From NCBI GenBank assembly GCA_014859685.1, contig JACUTU010000013.1, forward strand, positions 1-33,077: 33,077 nt of DNA, written 5' to 3'. The notes below the pieces were generated by a model. It was not told the DNA's origin. It made no database searches and was given only the letters and a program-made list of their open reading frames with translations. Shown here in pieces: positions 1-8,792 of the stretch; position 1 is the first letter of the stretch, and each line of letters starts with the position of its first letter. The stretch comes from Sulfurospirillum sp. Its GTDB lineage: Bacteria; Campylobacterota; Campylobacteria; Campylobacterales; Sulfurospirillaceae. Made by a program: the position numbers and the translations under genes.

Positions 1-28
1 AAAGCTCCCATTCTTGCCAAACGGCAAA

Positions 29-83
29 GCTTTAGTGCAAGGAATTTTTGCTAGGCTTTGCCTAGTAAAAAGGAGACAGAAAA
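29..83 (+). repeat. 55-bp structured leader element, minC copy
   Basis: The element has a conserved 19-nt head (29-47, GCTTTAGTGCAAGGAATTT), a 12-bp hairpin (45-56 with 60-71, loop TTT) and a purine-rich tail with a Shine-Dalgarno (AAAGGAG). It ends on the base before the minC ATG. The copy in front of comF on the other strand has the same length and layout. The stem differs at five of twelve pairs, yet every pair is kept, with one G-T wobble at the same position in both. A further small hairpin (TTGCC, loop AAAC, GGCAA; 14-27) lies just upstream. It looks like an RNA leader or a mobile palindromic repeat that carries a ribosome-binding site. Function is unknown. Confidence 0.7.
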
Positions 84-671
84 ATGAAAGTTAAGCAGAA
101 GAATTTACGCGTTTTTCACATTGTCATAGAGGATAAAGCAACTTTTATAGAATATTTCAATAAAAACTCTGTTATACTTAAGGAATTTTTTTTGCTTCTT
201 GAGGGTTGTGTTGATGCACAGATTGCTCAGCTTCTTGATGCACATGGAGTTTGCTATAAAGATATTAGCAATTATAACTTGCGACTTGGAAATGTAAAGC
301 AAGAGCAAGTGCCACAAGATGCGGTAAAAACAGAGCAAATTGATCTTTTTTCGCAAAAAAGTGAACAAAAATCGATGGCAATTTACCATAGACCAATCCG
401 TTCAGGCGAAGAGATTTATGAAGAAATACCCGTGGTTGTTTTTGGAAGAATTAACAGCGGCGCAAAACTTTTTTGCACGCAAAGTGTAAGTATTTATGGA
501 CAAGTTGATGGTTTGGTGCAATGTGATGGCGAATTTCTTGTGCTTATGGGTGTGGGTGAAAAAGGACATGTTGTTTTCAATGGAGAAATTCTTGATAAAA
601 CAAACATCAAAAGCAATCAATTGCAAAAAATTAGTCGTAAAGATGGGAAAAATTTAGTGAGGGAAATGTAA
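84..671 (+). CDS. minC: Septum site-determining protein MinC
   Basis: MinC is an FtsZ-assembly inhibitor that works with MinD at the membrane to keep Z-rings away from the poles. The product has 195 aa, short for the family. The C-terminal part (about 103-175) has the MinC beta-helix signature: RPIRSGEEIYEE, VVVFGRINSGAKL and SIYGQVDGLVQCDGE. The N-terminal half is weakly conserved, as is usual. The ATG at 84 is preceded by AAAGGAG. It lies 2 nt upstream of lpxC, so the two are probably cotranscribed. minD and minE are not in the window. The 5' leader is a copy of the 55-bp structured repeat also found before comF. Confidence 0.87.
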   Translation: MKVKQKNLRVFHIVIEDKATFIEYFNKNSVILKEFFLLLEGCVDAQIAQLLDAHGVCYKDISNYNLRLGNVKQEQVPQDAVKTEQIDLFSQKSEQKSMAIYHRPIRSGEEIYEEIPVVVFGRINSGAKLFCTQSVSIYGQVDGLVQCDGEFLVLMGVGEKGHVVFNGEILDKTNIKSNQLQKISRKDGKNLVREM

Positions 672-673
672 CG

Positions 674-1558
674 ATGAAACAAGTTACAATAGCAAGAAGA
701 GTACAAAGTGTCGGCATAGGTCTGCACAAAGGTGAACCTATACAGATTACGCTCGATCCGCTTGAAGCAAATAGTGGGATAGTATTTTATAGAAGTGACA
801 TTGGTATGTCTGTAAAAGCAGAACCAACAAGCGTTGTCAATACGCAGATGGCAACCGTCATAGGCGATGGCAAACACTATATCTCTACCATAGAACATCT
901 TCTCTCGGCGATCTATTCATATGGTATAGACAATATTCTTATCACGCTTGATGCAGCTGAAGTGCCTATCATGGATGGCAGTGGAGCAAGTTTTTGTATG
1001 ATGCTCGATGATGCTGGCAGAAGAGTGCTTGAGGAAAATAAATCTGTTTTTATTATCAAAAAAGAGGTTATTATTCATGATGGTGAAAAGTTTGTGAAAG
1101 TAAGCCCATCAAATAATCCAACTTATGATTTTATGATAGATTTTTCCCATCCAGTTATAGGTAAACAAGAGTATAGTTTTGAGTTCAGTAGGCAAAATTA
1201 TATTGACCATATCTCAAGAGCGAGAACTTTTGGCTTTATGCAAGATGTGCAGTATCTTAGAAGTAAAGGCTTAGCCCTTGGTGGTTCTTTAGAAAATGCC
1301 ATTGTTATGGATGATAAAAAAATTCTTAATCCAGAGGGCTTACGATTTCCTTTAGAGTTTGTACGCCATAAAATTCTCGATGCTATTGGCGACTTAGCAC
1401 TTTTAGGGGCGCCAGTCATAGGCTCATACGCATCACTTGCTGGGAGTCATAATCTCAACCATCTGCTCACAAAAGCTATCTTGGCTGATCCAAATAATTT
1501 TGAACGAAGAGCTTTAGCAAATGAAAATGAGTTTGAACTCGCGGGAGTTTTTGCATAA
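674..1558 (+). CDS. lpxC: UDP-3-O-acyl-N-acetylglucosamine deacetylase LpxC
   Basis: This is the zinc-dependent deacetylase that performs the committed step of lipid A synthesis in the cytosol. The product has 294 aa, the normal length. Zinc ligands can be placed at H75 (STIEHLLSA), H232 and D236 (VRHKILDAIGD). H259 in SLAGSHNLNH is the probable catalytic histidine. The N-terminal signature SVGIGLHKGEP and the central motif DISRARTFGF are intact except for the usual His/Asp variation. A GAGGGAA ribosome-binding site precedes the ATG. It follows minC by 2 nt. The stop codon TAA at 1556-1558 lies inside the probable 5' end of the TsaB-like gene. Confidence 0.97.
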   Translation: MKQVTIARRVQSVGIGLHKGEPIQITLDPLEANSGIVFYRSDIGMSVKAEPTSVVNTQMATVIGDGKHYISTIEHLLSAIYSYGIDNILITLDAAEVPIMDGSGASFCMMLDDAGRRVLEENKSVFIIKKEVIIHDGEKFVKVSPSNNPTYDFMIDFSHPVIGKQEYSFEFSRQNYIDHISRARTFGFMQDVQYLRSKGLALGGSLENAIVMDDKKILNPEGLRFPLEFVRHKILDAIGDLALLGAPVIGSYASLAGSHNLNHLLTKAILADPNNFERRALANENEFELAGVFA

Positions 1559-1626
1559 AAAAGAGTATCGATCTTGTAGCCCTTACTCTAGGATCCAAGG
1601 TACAAATAGGACTTTATAGAGATAAT

Positions 1627-2013
1627 TTGTGTATAGAACAGATTGAATCTAGCGAAAAAACGAGTGAAGCATTACCAAAAATTTTTGAGCAAATACTCAA
1701 ACGCTTTACATGTAAGAGAGTTTTTTTTGCTAGAGGCCCTGGAAGTTTTATGGCGATAAAAATTACCTATATTTTTCTTCGAACCCTCGCAATCACTAAA
1801 GGTATAGAGCTTTTTGCAAGCGATGGATTTTATTTTTCTCACGATTTGCCAATTAAAGCCATGGGAAAACTCTATTTTGTTAAAGAAAATGGTACAATTG
1901 CCGTGAAAATTTTACCCGAGCCCATAGAGACACTTTTTTTTCTCCCACAAACTATTGAAGAGCATTGTTTTTCAAAGGAGATTGAACCATTGTATATTTT
2001 ACCGGCTATTTAG
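1627..2013 (+). CDS. tsaB: TsaB-like protein (t6A tRNA modification partner); true 5' end unclear
   Basis: The product resembles the short TsaB-type glycoprotease-fold proteins of Campylobacterota. TsaB is the inactive partner of TsaD in making threonylcarbamoyl-adenosine at tRNA position 37. The family core is VFFARGPGSFMAIKITYIFLRT, split here as ARGPGSF followed by MAIKITY. The only in-frame canonical start is TTG at 1627, giving 128 aa. The same frame stays open upstream to about 1537 and encodes a plausible first beta-strand (SIDLVALTLGSKVQIGLYRD) without any ATG, GTG or TTG. The real start may be an ATA overlapping the lpxC stop (1555). Alternatively, a TTG at 1551 may be separated from the frame by one A in a six-A run. 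The gene sits between lpxC and thrB, as in C. jejuni. An internal TACATGTA encodes Thr-Cys. Confidence 0.7.
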   Translation: MCIEQIESSEKTSEALPKIFEQILKRFTCKRVFFARGPGSFMAIKITYIFLRTLAITKGIELFASDGFYFSHDLPIKAMGKLYFVKENGTIAVKILPEPIETLFFLPQTIEEHCFSKEIEPLYILPAI

Positions 2014-2021
2014 GAGAAGAG

Positions 2022-2906
2022 ATGACACTGCAAATACCAGCTACAAGTGCAAACCTTGGACCAGGATTTGACACTTTAGGTTTGGCGTTACAACTGTATA
2101 ATTTTGTCACCATAAAACCTTCTTCTTGCTACAGTATCTCCATAAAAGGTGAGGGTGCAAAGAAACCAAAGCTTAAAGTAAACAATATGTTTGTCTCGCT
2201 TTTTTATGAAATCTATCAAGAATTACAGGGTAAAAAAGACCCTTTTCGCTTTGAATTTCAAAACAATATCCCTTTTGCCAGAGGTTTGGGCAGTAGTTCA
2301 GCGGTGATTGTTGGGGCTATCATTGGTGCTTATGAGATGGCAAATATAAAAATATCCAAAGAAGCACTGCTCAATCGAGCTTTATATTATGAAACACATC
2401 CTGACAATATCGCTCCAGCAGTGTATGGGGGATTTACAAGCTCTGTTGTTGTGAATGGAAGAGTGAAAACGCTCAAAAAAGAGTTGCCAAATAACTTAAG
2501 AGCGGTTGTAGTTATTCCAGATCGTGCTATGTCAACAGCGCATTCGAGAGGACAATTACCAAAAAACTATAGTATGAAGGATGTTGTGTATAATCTCTCT
2601 CGTGTTGGTGCAATGAGTGCCGCTTTTTTTAGTGAAGATTGGGAAATGCTTCGTTTTATTGCAAATGATTGTATGCACGAGCATAGAAGAATGCAAAAAC
2701 TCAAAGAACTTTTTGAAGTTAGAAGAGTCGCTATGCAAGCTGGCGTGCTAATGAGTACACTCTCAGGAAGCGGTTCAACCATGTTTAATTTGTGCTATGA
2801 GAAAGAGAGTGAAGCCATCACCGAAGCGTTGCAAAAAAGCTTTCCTTTGTTTAAAGTCTTGAGTCTTGGATTTGACAACACAGGCGTTATGTGTATACAA
2901 AGATAA
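2022..2906 (+). CDS. thrB: Homoserine kinase ThrB
   Basis: ThrB is a GHMP-family kinase that phosphorylates L-homoserine with ATP in threonine synthesis. The product has 294 aa, typical of the family. The N-terminal motif PATSANLGPGFDTLGLAL, the ATP-binding glycine loop PFARGLGSSSA (about 88-98), HPDNIAPAVYGG and the C-terminal STLSGSGSTMF motif are all present. AGGAGAAGAG lies just before the ATG, 8 nt after the stop of the TsaB-like gene. asd, an earlier enzyme of the aspartate family, is far away at 24923. The protein should be active as read. Confidence 0.96.
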   Translation: MTLQIPATSANLGPGFDTLGLALQLYNFVTIKPSSCYSISIKGEGAKKPKLKVNNMFVSLFYEIYQELQGKKDPFRFEFQNNIPFARGLGSSSAVIVGAIIGAYEMANIKISKEALLNRALYYETHPDNIAPAVYGGFTSSVVVNGRVKTLKKELPNNLRAVVVIPDRAMSTAHSRGQLPKNYSMKDVVYNLSRVGAMSAAFFSEDWEMLRFIANDCMHEHRRMQKLKELFEVRRVAMQAGVLMSTLSGSGSTMFNLCYEKESEAITEALQKSFPLFKVLSLGFDNTGVMCIQR

Positions 2907-2928
2907 AAAACAGTTTAATTTTGATATA

Positions 2929-3216
2929 ATGATGAGCAAAAAATTGAAGCCTACGAGAATGTGTATTATCTGCAGGGGTCGTTTTGAACAAGATACTTTA
3001 CTTCGTTTTCAAATTAATAGTGGAAAAATATTAGAATTTTCAAAAGAGGGAAGAAGTTTTTACATGTGTAAAAACTGTATGTGTTTTGCTCAAGATAAGC
3101 TTGTAAAATTGTTGAACGGCAAATTAAAATTACGATATAAAAATATAGAAGACTTTGGAGAGTATTTTTCAAAGAGCGTGCGAGAGCACAATAAGGAGAT
3201 CATAACGAATGGATAA
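2929..3216 (+). CDS. YlxR-family (DUF448) RNA-binding protein
   Basis: This is a small basic protein of about 95 aa. The YlxR signature is present: [18 protein letters not shown] near the start and [13 protein letters not shown] in the middle. In Firmicutes the family has been linked to RNase P modulation (RnpM). In many bacteria it lies upstream of infB, as here. I place the start at one of two adjacent ATG codons (2929 or 2932). A longer reading frame from 2866 would overlap thrB and adds residues foreign to the family. The 3' end overlaps infB by 8 nt, which suggests translational coupling. No strong ribosome-binding site is visible. Confidence 0.82.
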   Translation: MMSKKLKPTRMCIICRGRFEQDTLLRFQINSGKILEFSKEGRSFYMCKNCMCFAQDKLVKLLNGKLKLRYKNIEDFGEYFSKSVREHNKEIITNG

Positions 3217-5776
3217 AGTGCGAATACATGAGATAGCAAAAGAACTTGGTATCAAAAGTAAAGATGTAGTTGATAAAGCTATTGAGCTTGGACTCGAAGT
3301 CAAAGCAGCTTCGAGTGCAGTTTCGACTGAAGAAGCGGAAAAACTGATGAACTTTGTTTTAACAGGTATCAAAGAAGATGTTGTTGCACAAGTAGAACCA
3401 AGTATAGAACAAAAACCGCAAGAGCCTCAAAAAGAACAGATGCAAACTGAAGAAAAAAAAGAACCCCAAGTAAAAGTAAAAACTCCAGAGCCACAAGAGC
3501 CAGTCGAAACAGTTTTACCAAAAGAGGAAAAACAAGAAAGACCTAAAGAAACTTTGGCACAAGCAAGTGTTACAAAAAGAAGAGGTTTAGTAATTGTTAA
3601 AAAGAAAAATCCAATTAAAGAAGTCGATGAAGATGTTTCACAAGAACAATATATAAGACCATCTTTGAGTAAAAAACCACGACAAACGCTAGAATCTGTC
3701 TTTGGTGATGCGAGTGAAAGTGTTAAAAAGAAAAAGAAAATTAAAAAATCTATTTTAACTAAAAAAACACAAGCGGAAAAAATAGACATAGCTTTTAACT
3801 CTGATATATCTGATGTTTCACTCGAGTATGAAGAAGGAATGGTAGAATTGCCAGATTTTTCAGTGAAAGCAGAAGTGCCACAAGAAGATAAAAAGAAAAA
3901 AATGGATCCAAACCAAATCCGTACAACTAATAAAAAAAGCACTTTTATACCACAGGGAATTAAAAGGCAGAGCCGTAGAAAAAGACCACAAAGAAAGATC
4001 GTTGAAGTTTTGGGAGAAGTGAAATCTATACAAATTCCTGAAGATATACGGGTATATGAATTTGCGGAAAAACTCAATAAACAAGCAAGTGAAATCATCA
4101 AAGAACTTTTTAATCTCGGTGTAATGTTTACAAAAAATGACTTTTTAGATAAAGATTCTATTGAGATTTTAGCAGAAACTTTTGGAGTGAGTGTAGATAT
4201 CGTTGATGCGCAAGAAGAGTTTGACTATGTTGGTGCATATGATCATAATGAAAATATCGAATTAGTTGATCGAGCGCCTATCATCACTATCATGGGGCAT
4301 GTTGATCATGGAAAAACTTCTTTGCTTGATTATATCAGAAATACAAAAGTAGCCGATGGAGAATCTGGTGGTATTACGCAACATGTGGGTGCGTATATGG
4401 TCACTAAAAATGGGAAAAATATCACATTTATTGATACACCAGGCCATGAAGCCTTTACGCAAATGAGAAGTAGGGGCGCACAAGTTACCGATATCGTTGT
4501 AGTTGTGGTTGCAGCTGATGATGGTGTTATGCCACAAACAAGAGAAGCGATAGATCATGCGAAAGCAGCACAAGTTCCTATTATTATTGCGGTCAATAAA
4601 ATGGATAAAGAAACAGCAAATCCAGATTTGGTGAAAGCACAACTAGCAGAGCTTGATATCACGCCAATCGATTGGGGTGGAGAGTATGAGTTTGTACATG
4701 TATCCGCAAAAACTGGTATGGGAATCGCAGATCTTTTGGAAGTGATTAATTTGCAAGCAGAAGTTATGGAACTTCAAGCAAGCCCATCAAGAGAAGCAAA
4801 AGCTACAGTTATTGAGAGTTCAGTTGAAAAAGGTAGAGGTCCTGTGGCAACGGTTGTTGTTATAGATGGAACACTCAGACAAGGCGATACAGTCGTTGCT
4901 GGTGTTGCTTATGGAAAAGTAAGGGCATTGTTGGATGATCTAGGCAAACCAATTAAAGAAGCAAAACCAGGCGAGCCTGCTGTTGTTGTTGGATTGAGTG
5001 AAACTCCTGGATCTGGCGAGCATTTAGTGTCTGTAAAAACTGATAAGATTGCAAAAGAATATGCACAAAAACGAGCAGAATATTTGAGACAAAAAGAGCT
5101 TTCAAAATCTACAAAAGTAACGCTTGATGAGTTGAGTTCTATGATCGCAGAAGGAGCACTTAAAACACTTCCTGTCATCATTAAGGCAGATGTACAAGGT
5201 TCACTTGAAGCCATAAAAGGTTCGTTAGAAAAAATCAAAACAGAAGAGACAAGAATTCAAGTCGTAAGCTCCGGTGTTGGCGGTATCAGTGAAAATGATG
5301 TTGCTCTTGCTAGTGCGAGTGAAAACTGTATCATTTTAGGTTTTGGTGTGCGTCCAACAGGAGTTGTAAAAGAAAAAGCTAAAAGTGTAGGGGTTGAGAT
5401 TAAAACCTATACTATCATTTATGATTTGATTGATGATGTAAAAGACTTGATCGCAGGTATGCTCTCACCAATTATAAGAGAAGAAAATATAGGGCAAGCA
5501 CAAGTACGAGAAGTGTTTGTTGTTCCTAAAATTGGGGCGATTGCTGGATGTATCGTCACTGACGGCTCAATCAACCGAGGGGTAAAAGTACGACTTATCC
5601 GCGATGGTATCATCATCTATCAGAGTAAAGTTTCTTCATTGAAGCGATTTAAAGATGACGCAAAAGAAGTCTCAAAAGGTTATGAATGTGGTATCGGCAT
5701 CGAGGGATACAATGATATTAAAGTTGGCGATTTTATCGAAAGCTTCAAAGAAGTTGAGGAAAAAGCTACACTGTAA
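3209..5776 (+). CDS. infB: Translation initiation factor IF-2
   Basis: IF-2 is the GTPase that brings fMet-tRNA to the 30S subunit and drives subunit joining. The product has 855 aa. An IF2_N-type helical module ([20 protein letters not shown]) starts the protein. A long charged, low-complexity linker follows (about 55-265), then a second IF2_N module (about 275-335). The G domain has G1 GHVDHGKTS at 363-371, DTPGHEAF and NKMD. C-terminal beta-barrel and tRNA-binding domains complete it. The linker explains the long antisense open frames on the other strand, which are not genes. infB is followed by rbfA and rimP. One TACATGTA (4695-4702) falls inside the G domain as Val-His-Val. Confidence 0.98.
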   Translation: MDKVRIHEIAKELGIKSKDVVDKAIELGLEVKAASSAVSTEEAEKLMNFVLTGIKEDVVAQVEPSIEQKPQEPQKEQMQTEEKKEPQVKVKTPEPQEPVETVLPKEEKQERPKETLAQASVTKRRGLVIVKKKNPIKEVDEDVSQEQYIRPSLSKKPRQTLESVFGDASESVKKKKKIKKSILTKKTQAEKIDIAFNSDISDVSLEYEEGMVELPDFSVKAEVPQEDKKKKMDPNQIRTTNKKSTFIPQGIKRQSRRKRPQRKIVEVLGEVKSIQIPEDIRVYEFAEKLNKQASEIIKELFNLGVMFTKNDFLDKDSIEILAETFGVSVDIVDAQEEFDYVGAYDHNENIELVDRAPIITIMGHVDHGKTSLLDYIRNTKVADGESGGITQHVGAYMVTKNGKNITFIDTPGHEAFTQMRSRGAQVTDIVVVVVAADDGVMPQTREAIDHAKAAQVPIIIAVNKMDKETANPDLVKAQLAELDITPIDWGGEYEFVHVSAKTGMGIADLLEVINLQAEVMELQASPSREAKATVIESSVEKGRGPVATVVVIDGTLRQGDTVVAGVAYGKVRALLDDLGKPIKEAKPGEPAVVVGLSETPGSGEHLVSVKTDKIAKEYAQKRAEYLRQKELSKSTKVTLDELSSMIAEGALKTLPVIIKADVQGSLEAIKGSLEKIKTEETRIQVVSSGVGGISENDVALASASENCIILGFGVRPTGVVKEKAKSVGVEIKTYTIIYDLIDDVKDLIAGMLSPIIREENIGQAQVREVFVVPKIGAIAGCIVTDGSINRGVKVRLIRDGIIIYQSKVSSLKRFKDDAKEVSKGYECGIGIEGYNDIKVGDFIESFKEVEEKATL

Positions 5777-5798
5777 CTTACATGTAGGCTTATAAAAT

Positions 5799-6167
5799 AT
5801 GGATAAAAGTATAAAATTACAAAGAACGCAAAGTGTCTTAAAACAACTTATCCCAGAAGCACTTTCTAGCATGAATGATGTTATGCTTCGGGGTGTTTGT
5901 GTGATTGATGTGGACTGTACACGCGGAAAATATGACGCGACAGTATATATTGATCCAGTACTCTATGATGCTGATGAAAAGAAGTATATTTTGGAACATT
6001 TGCAAAAAGCAAGTAGAAGTGTGCAGAATTATTGTATGCAAATGGAAGGCTGGTATCGATGCCCTAATTTGCATTTTAAATTTGATGATTCTTTAAAAAA
6101 ACAAAATGATATGGACGCACTTTTTGAGCAAGTAGCAAAAGAGTTGCACAAAGGAGAAAAAAGTTGA
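5799..6167 (+). CDS. rbfA: Ribosome-binding factor A
   Basis: RbfA is a KH-like factor for late 30S maturation and cold adaptation that binds near the 16S 5' end. The product has 122 aa, with the conserved core LRGVCVIDVDCTRGKYDATV and the C-terminal LHFKFDDSLKK element that matches the family's P.L.F..D motif. It starts 22 nt after infB with no obvious Shine-Dalgarno. A TACATGTA palindrome (5779-5786) fills much of the gap. The 3' end overlaps the rimP start by 4 nt. Confidence 0.9.
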   Translation: MDKSIKLQRTQSVLKQLIPEALSSMNDVMLRGVCVIDVDCTRGKYDATVYIDPVLYDADEKKYILEHLQKASRSVQNYCMQMEGWYRCPNLHFKFDDSLKKQNDMDALFEQVAKELHKGEKS

Positions 6168-6595
6168 GCTTAACACAAACGATAGAGCAAATTGTTAGCA
6201 GTTGTGGAGTGCAACTTTATGACACTGAAGTAACAAGCGAAGGTGGACGCAAGATATTTCGTATCTATATCACCGCAACTGATGGTGTTACACTTGAAAA
6301 ATGTGCCGAAATTTCGCATATTCTCTCACCTATTTTTGATTTAGAACCACCACTAGAAGATGAATATACGCTTGAAATAAGCTCGCCCGGAATTGAGCGG
6401 CCACTTAAAAACCTCAAACATTTTCAAGCCTCAATCGGTGAAATTCTCAAAGTAAAACTTATCAATACAGATAAAATCATCGGTAAATTAGAAAAAGTAA
6501 GTGACAAAGAGATCACTCTTTTAGAAAATGATGGCGAAATCACTACAATTGCTTTTGATGAGATAGCAAAGGCACGAACCTATTTTGAATGGTAA
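6164..6595 (+). CDS. rimP: Ribosome maturation factor RimP
   Basis: RimP assists 30S subunit assembly. The product has 143 aa, starting at a TTG that overlaps the rbfA stop. AAAGGAG lies at good spacing upstream, which supports this start. The family signature is clear: LYDTEVTSEGGRKIFRIYI in the N-terminal domain and YTLEISSPGIERPLKN at its end, followed by the small C-terminal SH3-like domain. It overlaps ribD by 7 nt, so rimP and ribD are probably translated from one message. Confidence 0.94.
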   Translation: MSLTQTIEQIVSSCGVQLYDTEVTSEGGRKIFRIYITATDGVTLEKCAEISHILSPIFDLEPPLEDEYTLEISSPGIERPLKNLKHFQASIGEILKVKLINTDKIIGKLEKVSDKEITLLENDGEITTIAFDEIAKARTYFEW

Positions 6596-7596
6596 AGACT
6601 GATCAGTATTTTATGCAAAAAGCGCTTGATGCAGCGTGGCACTATCAGGGCTTAACTTTTCCAAATCCAGCTGTTGGCGCTGTCATCATTGATAAACATG
6701 GCGATATATTGGCTTGTGGCGCACATGCGTACGCAGGCGCTCCTCATGCTGAGGTTGTAGCCATCAAAGAGGCTTACGCCAAATTGACACACGACACAAA
6801 ACTTCTACCTATCACAGATGCAGCACAGATTCACGAATACCTCTACGCAAATCACAAGGGTGTATTTTATGATAAAACTATCTTCATCACTTTAGAACCT
6901 TGCAACCATTTTGGCAAAACCCCGCCTTGCTCGCAACTGCTTACTACACTCCATTTTAAAAGTGTTATTATAGGTACCAAAGATCCAAATGTAAATGCCA
7001 CAGGTGGTTATGAAAAACTACAAAATGCGTGCTTACATGTAAAACTTAGCGTTTTAGAAGATGCGTGCAAACTACTTCTTGAACCTTTTAGCATTTGGCA
7101 AAAAAAACCTTTTGTGTTTTTCAAAATCGCTATGCATAAAAATGGTGTAATTGATGGCGGCATTGTTACATGTAAAACTTCACGCACCCATGTGCATTCG
7201 CTTAGAGATAAGATAGATCTGCTTGTTATTGGAGGCAATACAGTTCGTAATGATCGCCCGATTTTGGATGCAAGATTGGTAGGAGGACGCGCTCCTGATG
7301 TGCTTATTTATTCAAAAACAAAAGAGTTTGATAGGAGTATCCCGCTTTTTGCTGTGCCAAAAAGAAAAGTTTTTATCGAGGATAATTTAGAAAAAATAAA
7401 CGAATATTGTTTTGTGATGATTGAGGGCGGAATGCAGATGTATGAGCAAGTTCAAAATCGCATCAATTGGCTTTTAGTTTATAAATCTAATTGCGAAAAA
7501 GAGGGCAAGAAGTTTATTTTGCAAGAAAATCTTCAAGAGCTTTTTACTACCAAAATTGCCACTGATACGCTCACTTGGTACAAAAAAAGATGTTAG
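6589..7596 (+). CDS. ribD: Bifunctional riboflavin deaminase/reductase RibD
   Basis: RibD performs the deaminase and reductase steps of riboflavin synthesis in the cytosol. The product has 335 aa. The N-terminal cytidine-deaminase-like domain has zinc ligands H53 (PHAEVVA), C105 and C114 (EPCNHFGKTPPC) and catalytic E55. About 35 residues between the histidine and cysteine motifs form an insertion relative to the E. coli enzyme as I recall it. The C-terminal reductase domain starts near 178 (FVFFKIAMHKNG) and is somewhat short and divergent. The ATG at 6589 overlaps rimP. An alternative ATG lies at 6613. Two TACATGTA sites occur in the coding region (7034, 7167). Confidence 0.92.
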   Translation: MVKTDQYFMQKALDAAWHYQGLTFPNPAVGAVIIDKHGDILACGAHAYAGAPHAEVVAIKEAYAKLTHDTKLLPITDAAQIHEYLYANHKGVFYDKTIFITLEPCNHFGKTPPCSQLLTTLHFKSVIIGTKDPNVNATGGYEKLQNACLHVKLSVLEDACKLLLEPFSIWQKKPFVFFKIAMHKNGVIDGGIVTCKTSRTHVHSLRDKIDLLVIGGNTVRNDRPILDARLVGGRAPDVLIYSKTKEFDRSIPLFAVPKRKVFIEDNLEKINEYCFVMIEGGMQMYEQVQNRINWLLVYKSNCEKEGKKFILQENLQELFTTKIATDTLTWYKKRC

Positions 7597-8336
7597 ATAT
7601 TTTTACTATTTTTGAGCTTATCATTTTTTTTGGCTCAGGACTAGCACACGGTATCATAGGTTTTGGGTTTCCAATGGTTGCTACGCCGATGCTTTCAACA
7701 TTTATGAGCGTCAAAGAGAGCGTTTTGCATACACTGTTTCCAACGATGAGCGTCAATGCCAATGTCTTGAAAAAAAGTGGCAATTTTAAAGCAGTTTTTA
7801 GCGAGTACAGATACCTTATCATTGCTGTTTTGGTGGGCAGTTTTGTAGGGACAAATTTTCTCATTATTTTCTATAATGATATATATATTTTGCTCCTCGC
7901 ACTTGTCATACTTTTGTATCTCAACACAGCGAAAATAAACCTCTCACTGTATGACACCATCCAGCAAAATCCAAGAATCATGATGCTATTTTTTGGTTTC
8001 ACAAGCGGCATCATAAGTGGGCTTGTCAATATTATGATTCCGGTGCTTATCATCTATATTTTAGAGAGTAAAATTGACAAAGAGAAAGCACTTGTAGTGA
8101 TGAATAGCTGCTTTTTGACTAGCAAAGCTTTACAGATTTTGATTTTTGGCACATACGGAAGTTTTTCATGGCCATTTCTAGCGTTTATGATTCCTGTCGT
8201 TGGTACTTCGCTTTTTGGACTTTTTTTAGGCACAAAGTTACGCCATAAACTTGATGAAGAGCTTTATAAAAAAATCCTACGCTTAAGTCTTTGGGGATTG
8301 GCGTTTTATTTGATTGCAAATTATTTTTTAAAATAA
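7590..8336 (+). CDS. TauE/SafE-family membrane permease
   Basis: This is a membrane protein of about 248 aa with seven or eight hydrophobic helices and the family's paired glycine-rich motifs. One is near the start (GLAHGIIGFGFPMVATPML) and one in the second half (FTSGIISGLVNIMIPVLIIY). TauE/SafE proteins are thought to export sulfite, sulfonates or other small anions. The substrate here is not deducible. The ATG at 7590 overlaps the ribD stop by 7 nt. A TTG at 7575 is also possible. The gene converges with the DUF309 gene and overlaps it by 9 nt. Confidence 0.82.
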   Translation: MLDIFTIFELIIFFGSGLAHGIIGFGFPMVATPMLSTFMSVKESVLHTLFPTMSVNANVLKKSGNFKAVFSEYRYLIIAVLVGSFVGTNFLIIFYNDIYILLLALVILLYLNTAKINLSLYDTIQQNPRIMMLFFGFTSGIISGLVNIMIPVLIIYILESKIDKEKALVVMNSCFLTSKALQILIFGTYGSFSWPFLAFMIPVVGTSLFGLFLGTKLRHKLDEELYKKILRLSLWGLAFYLIANYFLK

Positions 8337-8642
8337 TTTTTTATACTCTACATGTAAGCGTATTCTCGCCTCTTCATACAAAAGTGAATCTGCACAATTA
8401 AGGGTTTCTATCAATGGTTCGTACTTTAAAAATGTTTCCCATACCTGCAACGCTGGTGCGTGTTTTCCCATAGCTTTGAGCGCAAGAGCAGTTGAGCCGT
8501 TGATGAGAGCTTTGAGGATAAAACTTTCCTCTCTTTTTTCTGGTATATTTTTCCATTCTCTCCATCTATCTTCTAAAACTTCATGCCCAGCCACAAAATC
8601 ATGTATTGCTATTACATGTAAGAACTTATTGATATCTCTCAC
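8328..8642 (-). CDS. DUF309 domain protein
   Basis: This is a small protein of 104 aa of the DUF309 helical family. The signature HEVLEDRWREW lies in the first third and is followed by ALINGSTALALKAMGK. The biochemical role of the family is not known to me. The start is a GTG with AAAGGAGAG 6-8 nt upstream. It is the only minus-strand gene in the left half of the window. It converges on the permease and diverges from the MarR operon. Two TACATGTA sites lie inside (8349, 8613), both read as Leu-His-Val. Confidence 0.75.
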   Translation of the reverse strand: MRDINKFLHVIAIHDFVAGHEVLEDRWREWKNIPEKREESFILKALINGSTALALKAMGKHAPALQVWETFLKYEPLIETLNCADSLLYEEARIRLHVEYKKLF

Positions 8643-8670
8643 TTCTATCTCTCCTTTTTTATGAAAGCAA

Positions 8671-8693
8671 ACGCGTTCGTTTTGGTGCGTAAT
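8671..8693. promoter_or_regulatory. Possible operator, motif shared with the nitroreductase upstream region
   Basis: The 12-mer ACGCGTTCGTTT followed by NNGTGYGTAA occurs here, between the DUF309 and MarR genes, and again at 17200-17220 upstream of the nitroreductase. The core is near-palindromic, as expected for a TetR-like or related repressor site. No matching regulator is identified in the window. Confidence 0.4.
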
Positions 8694-8716
8694 TTGAATT
8701 ATTATAACAAAATAAC

Positions 8717-8745
8717 TTGACTTTTGATTTTATTTTTACTATAGT
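8717..8745 (+). promoter_or_regulatory. Sigma70-type promoter of the MarR-RND operon
   Basis: TTGACT (8717-8722) and TATAGT (8740-8745) are separated by exactly 17 bp, an unusually complete -35/-10 pair for this AT-rich genome. The -10 box lies inside the left arm of the inverted repeat described in the next entry, so a bound repressor would block polymerase directly. Confidence 0.65.
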
Positions 8746-8783
8746 TGCGCACTCTATAGTTGTATATACAACTATAGTAAAAA
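8733..8783. promoter_or_regulatory. MarR-type operator: nested inverted repeats
   Basis: A perfect 15-bp inverted repeat (TTTTTACTATAGTTG at 8733-8747 and its complement at 8769-8783) flanks and partly overlaps a perfect 24-bp palindrome at 8754-8777, centred on TGTATATACA. The ATAGTTG half-site therefore appears three times. This form is typical of operators for MarR dimers, and the gene directly downstream encodes one. Autorepression of the whole efflux operon is the natural inference. The right arm runs into the Shine-Dalgarno of the regulator. Confidence 0.7.
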
Positions 8784-8792
8784 GGAGGAAAA

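Noticed and set aside
2922-2930. TGATATAAT as a promoter for infB
   Set aside because: It overlaps the YlxR start codon, so transcription would start inside the gene. The -35 is absent. Possible, but not supported.
3427-4101. 224-aa open frame on the minus strand opposite infB
   Set aside because: It mirrors the Lys/Glu-rich linker of IF-2, giving Phe/Ser/Leu runs. This is a composition effect, not a gene.
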